From positions 1 to 64,000 of the forward strand of contig JBGSIA010000100.1 in assembly GCA_041751935.1 (NCBI GenBank): a stretch of 64,000 bases of DNA. The letters are read 5' to 3'. Position numbers and translations under genes: made by a program. This DNA is from JBBSJZ01 sp041751935. GTDB lineage: Bacteria; Planctomycetota; Planctomycetia; Pirellulales; Pirellulaceae. Shown here piece after piece: positions 26,067-35,531 of the stretch. Within the stretch, counting starts at the first letter, position 1, and every line of letters starts with the position of its first letter. Below the pieces are notes generated by a model, which saw only the letters and a program-made list of their open reading frames with translations, was not told where the DNA came from and ran no database searches.

Positions 26067-27980
26067 CTACAGCTCGCGCTTAGAGTTGAGTGCTTCCTCA
26101 AACTCAGCAAGTTGGCGCAGAAGCGGTGGAAAATGAGACATCATGCGCACCGCTCGGCGTTGCAATCGAACCGCATTCTCGATGTCCCCGGTCGCGAAAT
26201 AACAGCGGGCACACGTGTCGATAAGCTGCCAATCGTCTGGGGCAATCTCCAGGGACCGTAGACTGTATTGAAGAGCACGAGCATAGTCGCCTTCGGTGTT
26301 ACTGACCAACCAAGCGTACGCATTCAACGATCTTGAAAGTTGGATTTCGGTGCTAGGAATCCGACCAATTTGGCGTGAACTAGCATCGTCCTGTTGAACC
26401 TCAATTTGGCACAAGCGAGTTTGACGCTCGAGCATCTCGCCGACTGTTTTCTTCCAGTCCTCACCGCCACTGACGTGATACATTGAAATCAGAATGTCAA
26501 TGTTCTTGGGATCAAGTTCGTAGGCGTTCTTAAAAAGCGGCATTGCCGCTTCGATGTTGTCAGATTCGATGGCCGCAAGTCCCCGATGATACTCAAGCAG
26601 CGATCTCAGCTCGAACGTGGTGTAGTCAAAATGGATGGCGTTGAGTCGACTGGCGAATTCATCATCATTCTCTCGTCGCTCCACAAACGGTTCGAGGACT
26701 GCGATCACATCCTCGTGCCGCAACAATTCGCCAAACATTGCCGCCAAATGAACTCGCGAGTACGAAGCTGGAATGGAATTGATTTCAAGGGAGTCAATGA
26801 TCAACTGGAACTCTCGTTCAGCCCAACGGAAAAGCCCACGTTGACGCAGTTCCTGGCCGATCTCTCGATGCGTTTGAGCGATTTCTTCAATCTCTTTCGG
26901 CGAACGCAATTTCCTTTCTTCGTCGTTTTTGGGGAGTGGATTGATGGCCAGGGCTTGGTTGGCCAGGTCTTGCGCCTGGGAATCGTCACCAGCGTTGGAC
27001 AAGGCTTCGGCAGCCCCATACAGCAGCACCGGTTGCTGTTCAAATATTCGTGGATGACTATCACGCAACTCCAGCACGAACGGATGCAAACCATTGTCAA
27101 TCGCCCAACTGCACGCGTCGATCAGGTCACGGGTCGTCGGCGGGATCAGATCAATGTGTTTGATTGCCAAGGCGATCGCTTCGTCACGCTGATCCAGCAA
27201 AGCTGCCCGAGCCGCACAAACTCGCATGAGTTCTAGAACAGTAGCACGACTGGCTTGTTGCGTAGCTCCCGTATCCACTTGGTAACGCTGGTCATCGATC
27301 AGTTGTCGCCATTTTTCAGCCGAGTAGGCACCGGCTGCTAAGTCCTGGGCATAAACTCGCAGCCACTTCGCGGCCTGTCGATCGTTATCGCCGAGTACTT
27401 CCAGAACCAATTCACTCTCACGACGACGTTTCGCCTCCGTTTCACTCATCGGCTGGCGCATTAATAAAAGTGCGGCCTGACGACTCAGCCGCAGACTCGT
27501 CTCGAAGCGAGCCAATCGAACAAGCGCCTCCAAACCTTGGCGGTCCGGAAGTTCGCTGAGTAGTTCCATGCGACTGCCACGTTCGGCTTCATTTTGTGCG
27601 CCGTATTCCTCCAGCGCATCTCGGACTGCGGCGGGATCAGTCTCTTTGGACCAACTCACCAACAGACTACTGACCAAATGCCGGGCCGACATTGCGATCT
27701 CGCTGTCGGGATGATACTGAGCTTTGTGCAGAGCATCGAACGCTTCGAGTTCTAGTCGCTGCAGCAGTTCCTTCGCTCTCAGTCGCGTTGCATAGTTCGG
27801 GCTGCCCAATCGCTCGATTAATTCGTCGACACTCAAATGGTCAGTCGCCGTCGAAGCGTCGGAATCGGCCGCACGCAAGTGATGGTGAGAAAGCAGACTG
27901 GCGACAAACCATCCAGCCACCAACACGCTAACGGCAGCGCGGCAGAATCGGTGTCGGAACGTTGTGGAGTAACGATTCAT
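26067..27980 (-). CDS. secreted or anchored HEAT/TPR repeat protein
   Basis: 637 residues. The N-terminus is basic, then hydrophobic from about residue 14 to 31 (AAVSVLVAGWFVASLL), ending in LRAADSD, so a signal peptide or anchor with an Ala-rich cleavage region is likely. Residues 45-110 look like a HEAT-type repeat (LIERLGSPNYATRLRAKELL), common in planctomycete exported proteins. From about 300 to the end there are TPR-type helices, for example ALQYSLRSLEIAPDDWQLIDT. No catalytic motif is visible. It would act as a periplasmic scaffold. It is divergent from the second cytochrome gene. Confidence 0.75.
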   Translation of the reverse strand: MNRYSTTFRHRFCRAAVSVLVAGWFVASLLSHHHLRAADSDASTATDHLSVDELIERLGSPNYATRLRAKELLQRLELEAFDALHKAQYHPDSEIAMSARHLVSSLLVSWSKETDPAAVRDALEEYGAQNEAERGSRMELLSELPDRQGLEALVRLARFETSLRLSRQAALLLMRQPMSETEAKRRRESELVLEVLGDNDRQAAKWLRVYAQDLAAGAYSAEKWRQLIDDQRYQVDTGATQQASRATVLELMRVCAARAALLDQRDEAIALAIKHIDLIPPTTRDLIDACSWAIDNGLHPFVLELRDSHPRIFEQQPVLLYGAAEALSNAGDDSQAQDLANQALAINPLPKNDEERKLRSPKEIEEIAQTHREIGQELRQRGLFRWAEREFQLIIDSLEINSIPASYSRVHLAAMFGELLRHEDVIAVLEPFVERRENDDEFASRLNAIHFDYTTFELRSLLEYHRGLAAIESDNIEAAMPLFKNAYELDPKNIDILISMYHVSGGEDWKKTVGEMLERQTRLCQIEVQQDDASSRQIGRIPSTEIQLSRSLNAYAWLVSNTEGDYARALQYSLRSLEIAPDDWQLIDTCARCYFATGDIENAVRLQRRAVRMMSHFPPLLRQLAEFEEALNSKREL

Positions 27981-28404
27981 CCTGGCACTTTAAAAGAAAT
28001 CTCGAGTCCGGCAAGTCAACCACCTTCTTCCCATGGTACCCGCCACACCGCATCGTTGGGGAGTGGCTTTTTCACAACAGCGTCTAGCGGTCCCCAGCAT
28101 GTCCATTTCACTAGCCCCAATCCGCGTCCTGAATCCGACGATTTTCGGTCTTTTTCGTCCGAAACAGGACGTTTAGGTCTGATCGGTTCTGCTCTTCTTT
28201 GCAGTCATGCCGATTCAGTCTTGATTTGCGGGCGTTTGGCAAAAATTGACAGGGCGAACCGATCGCTTGCGCTGGTATATTATCGCTGCTCAAGTTGAAT
28301 CTGGCTTGGTGTTTCCACGCCAAGACTTACGAGAACGTGATTCACGCCAAACGCAGCAATTCGATGCCGCAAAATAAGTTCGATGCAGCAGAAGACCGCA
28401 CTCC
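27981..28404. other. divergent intergenic region
   Basis: 424 bases between the HEAT/TPR gene and the second cytochrome gene. It must hold both promoters. A TTGACA at 28246 and a TATATT at 28276 are present, but the 24-base spacing is too long for a standard sigma-70 pair. No coding frame or RNA structure convinced me. Confidence 0.45.
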
Positions 28405-30489
28405 ATGAACACGCCATCAGCGACCGCATTGAAACTAGGCTGGCTCCGATTTTGCCTTTGTCTCATCGTTGTCATGGGGTGCTCGCGTTCGTCGCCGAAA
28501 TTCGAAGCCGAAAACGCATCGTCGGATATATCCATCGAAAATGCCCCCTTAGCGGTCAGTACCCCAACGCGAACCGACGAGATCACACCGCCTGGCCAAC
28601 CATTGGCTTCTGGACCTGTGGTTGCGTCCGCCTCAACTCTGCCCATGCCTATTGGGTTTGTTGGATCTCAACGTTGTGCACAGTGCCATGCCGAGCAGGC
28701 ACAAAGCTTTGAGGCGACACCACACGCACGCTCGCTTCGCACGGCTGTCGCTGTAGAGGAGCCGACGTGCGAAAGTTTCCTTCACCCGCTCAGCCGACAA
28801 CGCATGTCGGTAGTCTCCAGAGATGGCTCGCTGCATCATTTGGGCTGGCAGCAGTTGCCTCCCAGCGACGAGCAGATTCCGATTGGTGATGCCAGGATTC
28901 GATACATTATAGGCAGTGGAACTTTCGCTAAGAGCTATCTCTTTGTTGACGGAACGTCTTGGTTACAAGCACCGCTGACATATTACGTGTCCCAGCAAGC
29001 CTACGATTTATCGCCTGGATATGACCGACCCCAGCACAAAGGATTTTCAAGACAATTAACCGACGAGTGTTTATTTTGTCATGCGGGTGTCGTCTCGCGA
29101 AACAACCAAAACCCTTCCGATTTCAACGTGCATGAGCTGGCAATCGGTTGTGAGCGATGTCACGGTGCCGGTGCCAAACACGCGGAATTGTTTGCTTCGA
29201 GTGATGTGCCGGTGGCTGGCTCAGCAGATCAGGATTGGCATATCGTGCACCCAGCTCGGTTGACGCGAGATCAGTTGGAATCGCTGTGCGCTCAGTGTCA
29301 CTTACAAGGGAAAATCCAATTGTACGTTGACGATACTGACGCGTGGTCGTTTACGCCTGGAGACATCTTGGGCCAAGGTAAAATCATCTACGCGGTCGGC
29401 CCCCAACATGAAACCGTTAGCGAAAAGGCGACAGGGTTTGTGGGGCATTTCGAACAGTTGCGAATGAGTAAATGTTACCAAGGTAGTGAAACGTTGACTT
29501 GCGTTACCTGTCATGACCCGCACCAACACGCGGGGACAGGAGCGGATCAAGATCGCTCCCAGCGTCACCATTGTGCAAGTTGCCACCAAGATGAGCACTG
29601 CGGCGTCGAGTTAAAGCAACGAATCTTGCATAATGAAAATCAATGTTGGCAATGCCACATGCCGCGCCAGGATAGTGAAGTTCCTCATATTGCAATTACC
29701 AACCATCGAATCGCCGTTTACAAGGACTCTCTGCGATCAGTGCCCGCTGATGTTCTTGCCCCAACGTTGAGCTCGCTTGCTCAGGTGCCAGGCATGTCTG
29801 TCTTGCCAGTCGCCACGCCATTGTTGGATGAGTCGCCAATCAACAGTCCACAAAGGCAGTTAAATGTCGCGGTTGCGACATCGATGTGGATGGCGCTAGA
29901 AAGGGACGAGCAATTCCATAATTTACGTAGTTTTAACGCCGCAATCAGTCAACTGCGATCGGCTATTCAAGCAATCGATGACAGCGAGAAACAGACGCTC
30001 GTGCGAGGCCTCACCGTGTCGCGAGCCACCGCGGGACTATGCTTGGCGGAGTTGCTTGAAATAAAGCGGATGTTGATCGCGAACGAGTCTGATACCCAGC
30101 AAGATCAGCAGCTAATCCGCGAAATTCAATCGCTTGCCCAAGCCTGCTTAGCGTCCACAGATCGCGCGGATGCTCTGACGACACTGACCTTGGCCTTATT
30201 GGCTTCAACAGCCATGGACAGCGGTGAAGATGCGGACGCCTACTCGCATTTCAACAAACTCGTTCGGCTACGTCGTGAATCTGCGGACTATTACAATTTG
30301 GGAATCGTTTGTGGTCGCATGCGGCGGTTCTCAGAGGCACAACAAGCGTTCATGGAAGCGATTCGCATCCAATCGAATAACCCTTTACCATACGCGTCGT
30401 TGGGACGGCTCTACGAATCGATCGATCCTCAACAGGCAGCGATGTTTTTTCGACTTTCTGAGTATCTGCGTCACTCGCCATCGAAATAG
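28405..30489 (+). CDS. seven-haem cytochrome c lipoprotein with TPRs (copy 2)
   Basis: 694 residues. The signal ends in a lipobox-like VVMGC with Cys26, so it is probably a lipoprotein. Seven CXXCH sites follow: CAQCH 91, CLFCH 222, CERCH 249, CAQCH 295, CVTCH 366, CASCH 390 and CWQCH 414. These match copy 1 (91, 221, 248, 293, 359, 382, 406) within a few residues. Shared blocks include LAIGCERCHG, CHLQGKIQ/CHLQGAVS, YQGSETLTCVTCHDPH and HNHRIAVY/TNHRIAVY. The C-terminal third is helical with TPR units around 610-690. Electron transfer outside the membrane is the likely role; partner and substrate are unknown. Downstream on the opposite strand is a DUF1559 gene, and beyond it another CRTAC1-like gene, echoing the copy-1 neighbourhood. 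Confidence 0.88.
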   Translation: MNTPSATALKLGWLRFCLCLIVVMGCSRSSPKFEAENASSDISIENAPLAVSTPTRTDEITPPGQPLASGPVVASASTLPMPIGFVGSQRCAQCHAEQAQSFEATPHARSLRTAVAVEEPTCESFLHPLSRQRMSVVSRDGSLHHLGWQQLPPSDEQIPIGDARIRYIIGSGTFAKSYLFVDGTSWLQAPLTYYVSQQAYDLSPGYDRPQHKGFSRQLTDECLFCHAGVVSRNNQNPSDFNVHELAIGCERCHGAGAKHAELFASSDVPVAGSADQDWHIVHPARLTRDQLESLCAQCHLQGKIQLYVDDTDAWSFTPGDILGQGKIIYAVGPQHETVSEKATGFVGHFEQLRMSKCYQGSETLTCVTCHDPHQHAGTGADQDRSQRHHCASCHQDEHCGVELKQRILHNENQCWQCHMPRQDSEVPHIAITNHRIAVYKDSLRSVPADVLAPTLSSLAQVPGMSVLPVATPLLDESPINSPQRQLNVAVATSMWMALERDEQFHNLRSFNAAISQLRSAIQAIDDSEKQTLVRGLTVSRATAGLCLAELLEIKRMLIANESDTQQDQQLIREIQSLAQACLASTDRADALTTLTLALLASTAMDSGEDADAYSHFNKLVRLRRESADYYNLGIVCGRMRRFSEAQQAFMEAIRIQSNNPLPYASLGRLYESIDPQQAAMFFRLSEYLRHSPSK

Positions 30490-30507
30490 CATGCGAGATG
30501 TCACAAC

Positions 30508-30540
30508 GAAAAAACCTCGCCCAACTCAGTGGGCGAGGTT
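30508..30540 (-). terminator. intrinsic terminator
   Basis: AACCTCGCCC (30513-30522) and GGGCGAGGTT (30531-30540) form a perfect 10-bp GC-rich stem with an 8-base loop. Read on the minus strand the stem is followed by a run of T. It ends the DUF1559 transcript, and its position between two convergent stops would let the hairpin also slow the cytochrome transcript. Confidence 0.85.
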
Positions 30541-30568
30541 CAACGTTGGATCGAACTAATGGAAAGCG

Positions 30569-31813
30569 TTAAAAGCCTTGGATGGTTTCCTTGGACGCTC
30601 GACTGCCAAGTGCTCCCCACAGGCCATACGGACTCTTCTTCCCTTTAGAGTTATCAAAGTCGATGGTGTGCGCCTTTTGATTGCCGGCTTCGATAGAATC
30701 CGTAACGAACTTAACCGCACCGTCACCCATGAGGACATGGACGCCACCCTGGTGACGACTGCTTGGCGGCATGGTACCGACATTGTCGTACCAACCATTC
30801 ATGCACACCTCCGAGTTAGGCGGGCGAATAGTATTGACGGTCGTGTGAGGAAACGCTGCCCATGCCCAGTTCATACCACGAGCTTGGATATTCGTGTCGT
30901 TCTTGTATTGAGGGTCAGTGCAACCAGGGTCCCCATCACACCAGAACTGAGGCGATGCCGGGTTAATTTGGTTTCTGTCGACACACAGCATGGGGTTCCC
31001 CTCAACCAGCCAAGCACCGTTCTCCACTGAAGCCGCGGTTCGTTTGTCGCGATCACCCAAGTCGGTGGCGATTTCCGCCATCGCAATGGTATTGGCCAAG
31101 CCATCCAGTATGTCCGAGAAAGTTGTGGTACTGCGACGCGAGAAAAAGCCACGATCCGAGGCCCTGAACCTTTCCGGACGCCAAGCATCGGGAGCAGGAG
31201 CCAAGTTACCTTCTTTCGGACCGTTATCCCAAACTTGATTGAAAGAATCTCCAGTGCAAGCGGCATAGTTCGTTCGACCTCGACCGGGTATACCTTTGCC
31301 GGGATCGCTTGGACAGCGGAGCGTCGGTATTTGAGTCGCCCATGGAATGAATCGATCCGCTCCGTCGCCACGGTCATGCCGAGGGTTTGGCCCCATCGGA
31401 GTCCACGCCGTTACGCCATTCGGGAACGTCGGTAGCGTTGTACCGGGAACCGTGTTTGTCCCGCCGTTACTGATCTGTTCCCAAATCGCTTGCTGCTCCA
31501 TGAACGGAGTTAAGCCAACCAAAGCGCTCAGTTCTTCGTGGTTGGTGGTGAGCGATCCTTCCCACCAGCCTCCCTTACCAATTTCCAAGCCGGTACCTCC
31601 AGCTTGTGTCGTGTTTTGGTTGTAGGCGGAATGATAGTTGTGAATTGCCAAGCCAATTTGCTTGAAATTGTTACTACAACTCATCCGCCGCGCGGCCTCG
31701 CGCGCGGCTTGTACGGCCGGCAATAGCAGGCCCACCAGAACGCCAATGATGGCGATGACGACGAGTAGCTCCACAAGCGTGAAACCTCTCGTCTTCGGAC
31801 TCGATCGATACAT
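30569..31813 (-). CDS. DUF1559 prepilin-type protein
   Basis: About 414 residues from the ATG at 31813, chosen because GGAG lies 8 bases upstream and because the N-terminus then becomes a type IV prepilin signal: short basic leader, then GFTLVELLVVIAIIGVLVG and LLPAVQAAREAARRMSC. A prepilin peptidase would cut before Phe. The C-terminal portion ends with the DUF1559 signature HQGGVHVLMGDGAVKFV. Planctomycetes carry many paralogues, thought to be exported through a type II secretion or pilus-like system; their function is not known. A small lipoprotein gene lies 200 bases upstream on the same strand and an intrinsic terminator follows the stop. Confidence 0.93.
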   Translation of the reverse strand: MYRSSPKTRGFTLVELLVVIAIIGVLVGLLLPAVQAAREAARRMSCSNNFKQIGLAIHNYHSAYNQNTTQAGGTGLEIGKGGWWEGSLTTNHEELSALVGLTPFMEQQAIWEQISNGGTNTVPGTTLPTFPNGVTAWTPMGPNPRHDRGDGADRFIPWATQIPTLRCPSDPGKGIPGRGRTNYAACTGDSFNQVWDNGPKEGNLAPAPDAWRPERFRASDRGFFSRRSTTTFSDILDGLANTIAMAEIATDLGDRDKRTAASVENGAWLVEGNPMLCVDRNQINPASPQFWCDGDPGCTDPQYKNDTNIQARGMNWAWAAFPHTTVNTIRPPNSEVCMNGWYDNVGTMPPSSRHQGGVHVLMGDGAVKFVTDSIEAGNQKAHTIDFDNSKGKKSPYGLWGALGSRASKETIQGF

Positions 31814-32013
31814 GAAATTGCTCCAAGAAAACGTAGAAAGGGAATACAGAACTCGAACTCGACAAAATCTGCTACCTTCGCTCGTTTGCGCAATCGAGAG
31901 ATAGCAGAGAGAAAACAACGTCAGCAGCGGTTGCGCCCTCAAAAAAATCGAGAAAGAGCGAACGAGGACGATTAATCAACGCAGACGCGATTGTGACCCG
32001 TAAACGGATGCAG

Positions 32014-32205
32014 TTATTTTGCAGGTGGCGCCGATGAACGGGATGATCCGCCCTGTTTCATCTGCTGTTCGTAGGCGCTCATATTCTCTGCCGACATCGT
32101 TGTGCTTGACGGAGCGATTACTTCCGGTTCTGAACTGCCGCCACATCCCGAAAGGCTAAGCGACACAGTGGCCGAAAGAGCCAAGAACACTACTAACTTT
32201 TTCAT
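32014..32205 (-). CDS. small lipoprotein next to DUF1559
   Basis: 63 residues: MKK start, hydrophobic core, lipobox LSGC with Cys21, then a Ser/Gln/Pro-rich tail without fold signals. It is probably co-expressed with the DUF1559 gene 200 bases downstream. It resembles the lipoprotein at 17-199. In planctomycetes the small lipoprotein is more often after the DUF1559 gene; here it comes first. Function unknown. Confidence 0.75.
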   Translation of the reverse strand: MKKLVVFLALSATVSLSLSGCGGSSEPEVIAPSSTTMSAENMSAYEQQMKQGGSSRSSAPPAK

Positions 32206-32551
32206 TTCAGACTGCCTGGGATAAAAAACGAATATGGGACGAACTTAATCGCGCCCCTCAAGGAGGGGGGTGATCCATGCTGCATTGGATGGAGTGCCAG
32301 GTCCAAGCGTTATCTCGCTGTAAGGTGTATTTCGGCACCGTAGGCAAGTTAATGTATCCGAACATAATAACACAGTCATGCTCCCGGTGATTTTTTTTTT
32401 GAAAAAGATGGGATTTTCTTTGACGCGTTCAGGTTCCGTCAGGCTTAGAAATTGACAGGTTACGATTCGGAAACCGAGTATTTTGCAAGATTTGCCGACA
32501 TTTCTCGCAGACATCGGAGCGGCACACCCGCTACAAGAGTCCAAGTAAAAC
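32206..32551. other. divergent intergenic region with a T-tract
   Basis: 346 bases between the small lipoprotein (minus) and a CRTAC1-like gene (plus). It includes ten consecutive T at 32391-32400 and a TTGACA at 32453 without a well-spaced -10. It is AT-richer than its surroundings. The promoters must be here, but I cannot place them. Confidence 0.45.
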
Positions 32552-35530
32552 ATGTTCCAAGCTGTCAGATATATCGTTATTGCTCTCGGGCTTCTGCAAT
32601 TGCAAATCGGTTGTCGCCGACCAAGTGCTGAGGTTGTCTCGGTGGAATTCACATCGGAGGACCCAGTTGCGGAATTTGAAGCGGCGGTCGCGGCCAAGGA
32701 TTGGCAACTCGCAAGAAGATTGTCCAGCCGTGCCTTGATAGCTAGGCCCAACGATCCAGAACTCGTCACCGAAGCTGCGAGGGCGACCGCGCTTGGCGGT
32801 GATAAGCGAGCAGCGGCCGAATTGCTTGCTGAGGCCGCTCGTCTTACCGATTACCAACCTGCCGCACGCGTTACTATCGCGGTTCAATCCCTGGTGGATG
32901 TCGGTGAAATCTATACTGCCATCGATCTGCTTGAAGCGTCGCTTCAGGAGCATCCGACCGATGACACCCAACGCCGAATCGTTGTCGGCTTTCTGAACGA
33001 AGTGCAACGTACCGATCGGATTCCTGTTCATCTGCGTCATTTAATCGAGCGTCGTAAGTTTGATATTCCACTGCTTCTGTCCACAACCGAAACTTCCTCG
33101 CGTCGTCTTTCGGAGAGTACCTCGTCGCGATTACTCCAGCGCAACCCGGCGGACCGTCGCTTGCGATTACCCGAAGCGTTCTTACTTTTGTACCGCCGTG
33201 ACGGGCAGCGAGCTGCGGAGGTGTTGCAGGATATTCTTGAACATCATCCGGATTTCGCGTCTGCTCATGCGATGTATGGACAAGCCTTGATTGCCGCCGG
33301 TCGTTGGGAAGAAATGTCCTCGTGGTTGACTAGTTCGCCCGCAGATAGCCAAAACTTTGCTGACTACTGGTTGACTCTTGGTGACATTGCTCATGAAAAC
33401 GACCAGATTGCGGAGTCAGTTCGATCGTACTGGGAGGCTACCCGTCGCGATCCAAATCAAGCCGTCGCTTGGGGACGGCTGCGTCTTGAATTGCAGCGGC
33501 TTGTGGAAGTTGTTGATGAGCCGCTCCGCGAAACGCTGATTCGTCAGATGGCGATTGTGGCCACGCATGAAATACAAGTCATTGCCGTTCGCGAACGTTT
33601 CAATGACTTTGCCGGTCGCGGTAGTTCGAGCCAGACAGCGGCAATTAAGTTAGCTGAATCATTGGTTGACGTTGGCCGAGTATGGGAGGCCGAAGCTTGG
33701 TCAGCAGTGGCCACTACCCTCACGGAGGAACCGACGGCAGACTTGGATTCGGTGCGTGAGGACATTTTTCGCCGGCTGCGTCGAGACGGTAGTTGGATTG
33801 ATACTCGAACTCCGGCCCTGTCCATCGATTTGTCTCATTTGGCGTTGCCACATTTGGCGTCGTTGTCAACGCGTCGAGCAAAAACGACACCGCCTTCGCC
33901 ACTTATGAATGATGCACTTTTAAGGTTCTCAGAACTCAGCGATGTCTGGGGATTGAGTGGCGTCGGCGCCGGAAACAGTCCGCCAGACGACAAGCGTGAG
34001 GCCCTGATTCGCACGACCGGTGTTGGTGGAGGAGCGATTGACTATGACATGGACGGTTACCCAGACCTGGTTGTGATGAATGCTGCTGGCACGATTTTGA
34101 AGAGTGATTCGTTACCGAATGATTTGTTTCGCAATGTAGAGGGTGAGTTCGTCAGGGTATCGCGGTTGGCGAGAATCGACGATCGTGGCTTTGGACAGGG
34201 AGTGGCGGTAGGCGATTTTAACGAAGATGGTTTTTCGGACTTGTTTTTTGCGAATCTTGGCCGTAACCGGTTGATGCGCAACAACGGTGATGGAAGCTTC
34301 ACCGATTGCACGCAAAATTGGTTGATGGACGACGGGGAGCATTGGTCAACGTCGGCAGCGTTCGTCGATTTCAATCAGGATGCGTTGACGGATCTCGTTG
34401 TCACCAACTATTGCGCAGTCGAACCGCAGTTGGACCAAGCTTGTTTGGATGAGAAAGGCGTTCCCAGCTTTTGTCATCCGCTGAAATTCGCGGCGGAGCA
34501 AGACCAATTTTTTACGGCGACGCCGACAGGAAAGCTGATGGACCACAAACAAGAGGGCACCACAAAAACTTCGGGGCGTGGTTTGGGACTCGTTGCGGGA
34601 ACGCTTGCCGATTCTCAGTTCGCAATCTTCATAGCCAACGACATGTCCAGCAATGCATTCTACACCCATTCCTCAATTGATCGGACACAACTTGTCGAGA
34701 ATGCATTGACGCGCGGGGTCGCAGTCGATGGGCGATCCCAAGCACAAGCATCGATGGGCATTGCAGCAAGCGATTTTGATCTGGACGGAGATCTGGACTT
34801 CTATGTTACCGGCTTTGCACGTGAGTACAACATTTATTACGAACAGACCTCACCGGGAATGTGGGTCGACCAAACGAATCGCCTTGGGCTTGTTGAGCCA
34901 ACATTAATGATGGTCGGCTTTGGAACTCAGGCAATCGACATAGACAACGACGGCATCGACGAGATAACAGTAACCAATGGTCATATCGGCAATTTCCCCG
35001 ACCCAGAAGCACCGCCCTATGAACTGCCACTACAGATTTTTCGTCGTGGAGCCGCAGGGACGTATGCACTTGTTAATGATGATTCTTGGGGCGATTATTT
35101 TCGCATGCCCCACGTCGGGCGAGCGATGTGGACGACGGATGTTAATCGTGACGGTCGAAACGATCTTGTGGTAACACATGCGAACGAGCAAATCGGCTTG
35201 CTGGTCAATGAAGCCATCGACAAGAATCATCGTATCGGCTTCAAGGTCGTCGCTACCGATTGCAGTCGCGATGGTGTCGGGGCGGTGATTCACTTCACGA
35301 ACCAAGGCCAGAAACGATCCATTTGGGTGCTCGCTGGTGATGGCTATTTTTGCAGCAACGAAAAAACTCTTATCGCTGGTCTAGGTCAATCCGAGGCAGT
35401 GCAAGATGTCCACGTCACTTGGCAAGACGGATCAGTCGACCAATTAGGAACGTTGGCTGCCGATTCGTTGTACTTAGTTGTCCAAGGTGATTCGTCAGCT
35501 TTTTCCTTACATCATTACCCAAACGACTGA
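32552..35530 (+). CDS. CRTAC1-like lipoprotein: TPR, FG-GAP and ASPIC/UnbV (copy 2)
   Basis: 992 residues. Hydrophobic N-terminus ending at IGC (Cys21), a possible lipoprotein signal although -3 is Gln. Residues about 45-440 are TPR-type helices (AAAKDWQLARRLSSRAL, ALIAAGRWEEM). The propeller starts near 488 with GGGAIDYDMDGYPDLVVMNAAG and carries repeated D-D-G-D units, for example GDFNEDGFSDLFF and DFDLDGDLDFYV. The end holds GDGYFCSNEKT and an ASPIC/UnbV strand (VHVTWQDGSVDQL). The segment CLDEKGVPSFCHPLKF matches a Cys-bearing insert in copy 1 (2559-5630), making these two a subfamily. It ends one base from the convergent copy 3. Confidence 0.85.
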   Translation: MFQAVRYIVIALGLLQLQIGCRRPSAEVVSVEFTSEDPVAEFEAAVAAKDWQLARRLSSRALIARPNDPELVTEAARATALGGDKRAAAELLAEAARLTDYQPAARVTIAVQSLVDVGEIYTAIDLLEASLQEHPTDDTQRRIVVGFLNEVQRTDRIPVHLRHLIERRKFDIPLLLSTTETSSRRLSESTSSRLLQRNPADRRLRLPEAFLLLYRRDGQRAAEVLQDILEHHPDFASAHAMYGQALIAAGRWEEMSSWLTSSPADSQNFADYWLTLGDIAHENDQIAESVRSYWEATRRDPNQAVAWGRLRLELQRLVEVVDEPLRETLIRQMAIVATHEIQVIAVRERFNDFAGRGSSSQTAAIKLAESLVDVGRVWEAEAWSAVATTLTEEPTADLDSVREDIFRRLRRDGSWIDTRTPALSIDLSHLALPHLASLSTRRAKTTPPSPLMNDALLRFSELSDVWGLSGVGAGNSPPDDKREALIRTTGVGGGAIDYDMDGYPDLVVMNAAGTILKSDSLPNDLFRNVEGEFVRVSRLARIDDRGFGQGVAVGDFNEDGFSDLFFANLGRNRLMRNNGDGSFTDCTQNWLMDDGEHWSTSAAFVDFNQDALTDLVVTNYCAVEPQLDQACLDEKGVPSFCHPLKFAAEQDQFFTATPTGKLMDHKQEGTTKTSGRGLGLVAGTLADSQFAIFIANDMSSNAFYTHSSIDRTQLVENALTRGVAVDGRSQAQASMGIAASDFDLDGDLDFYVTGFAREYNIYYEQTSPGMWVDQTNRLGLVEPTLMMVGFGTQAIDIDNDGIDEITVTNGHIGNFPDPEAPPYELPLQIFRRGAAGTYALVNDDSWGDYFRMPHVGRAMWTTDVNRDGRNDLVVTHANEQIGLLVNEAIDKNHRIGFKVVATDCSRDGVGAVIHFTNQGQKRSIWVLAGDGYFCSNEKTLIAGLGQSEAVQDVHVTWQDGSVDQLGTLAADSLYLVVQGDSSAFSLHHYPND

Positions 35531-35531
35531 A

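Noticed and set aside
28246..28281. TTGACA and TATATT as a promoter for the second cytochrome gene
   Set aside because: The spacing of 24 bases is too long for a sigma-70 promoter.
32391..32400. Ten-T run as an intrinsic terminator
   Set aside because: No stable stem lies directly before it, and no plus-strand gene ends there. The matching CACCG/CGGTG segments are about 45 bases apart.
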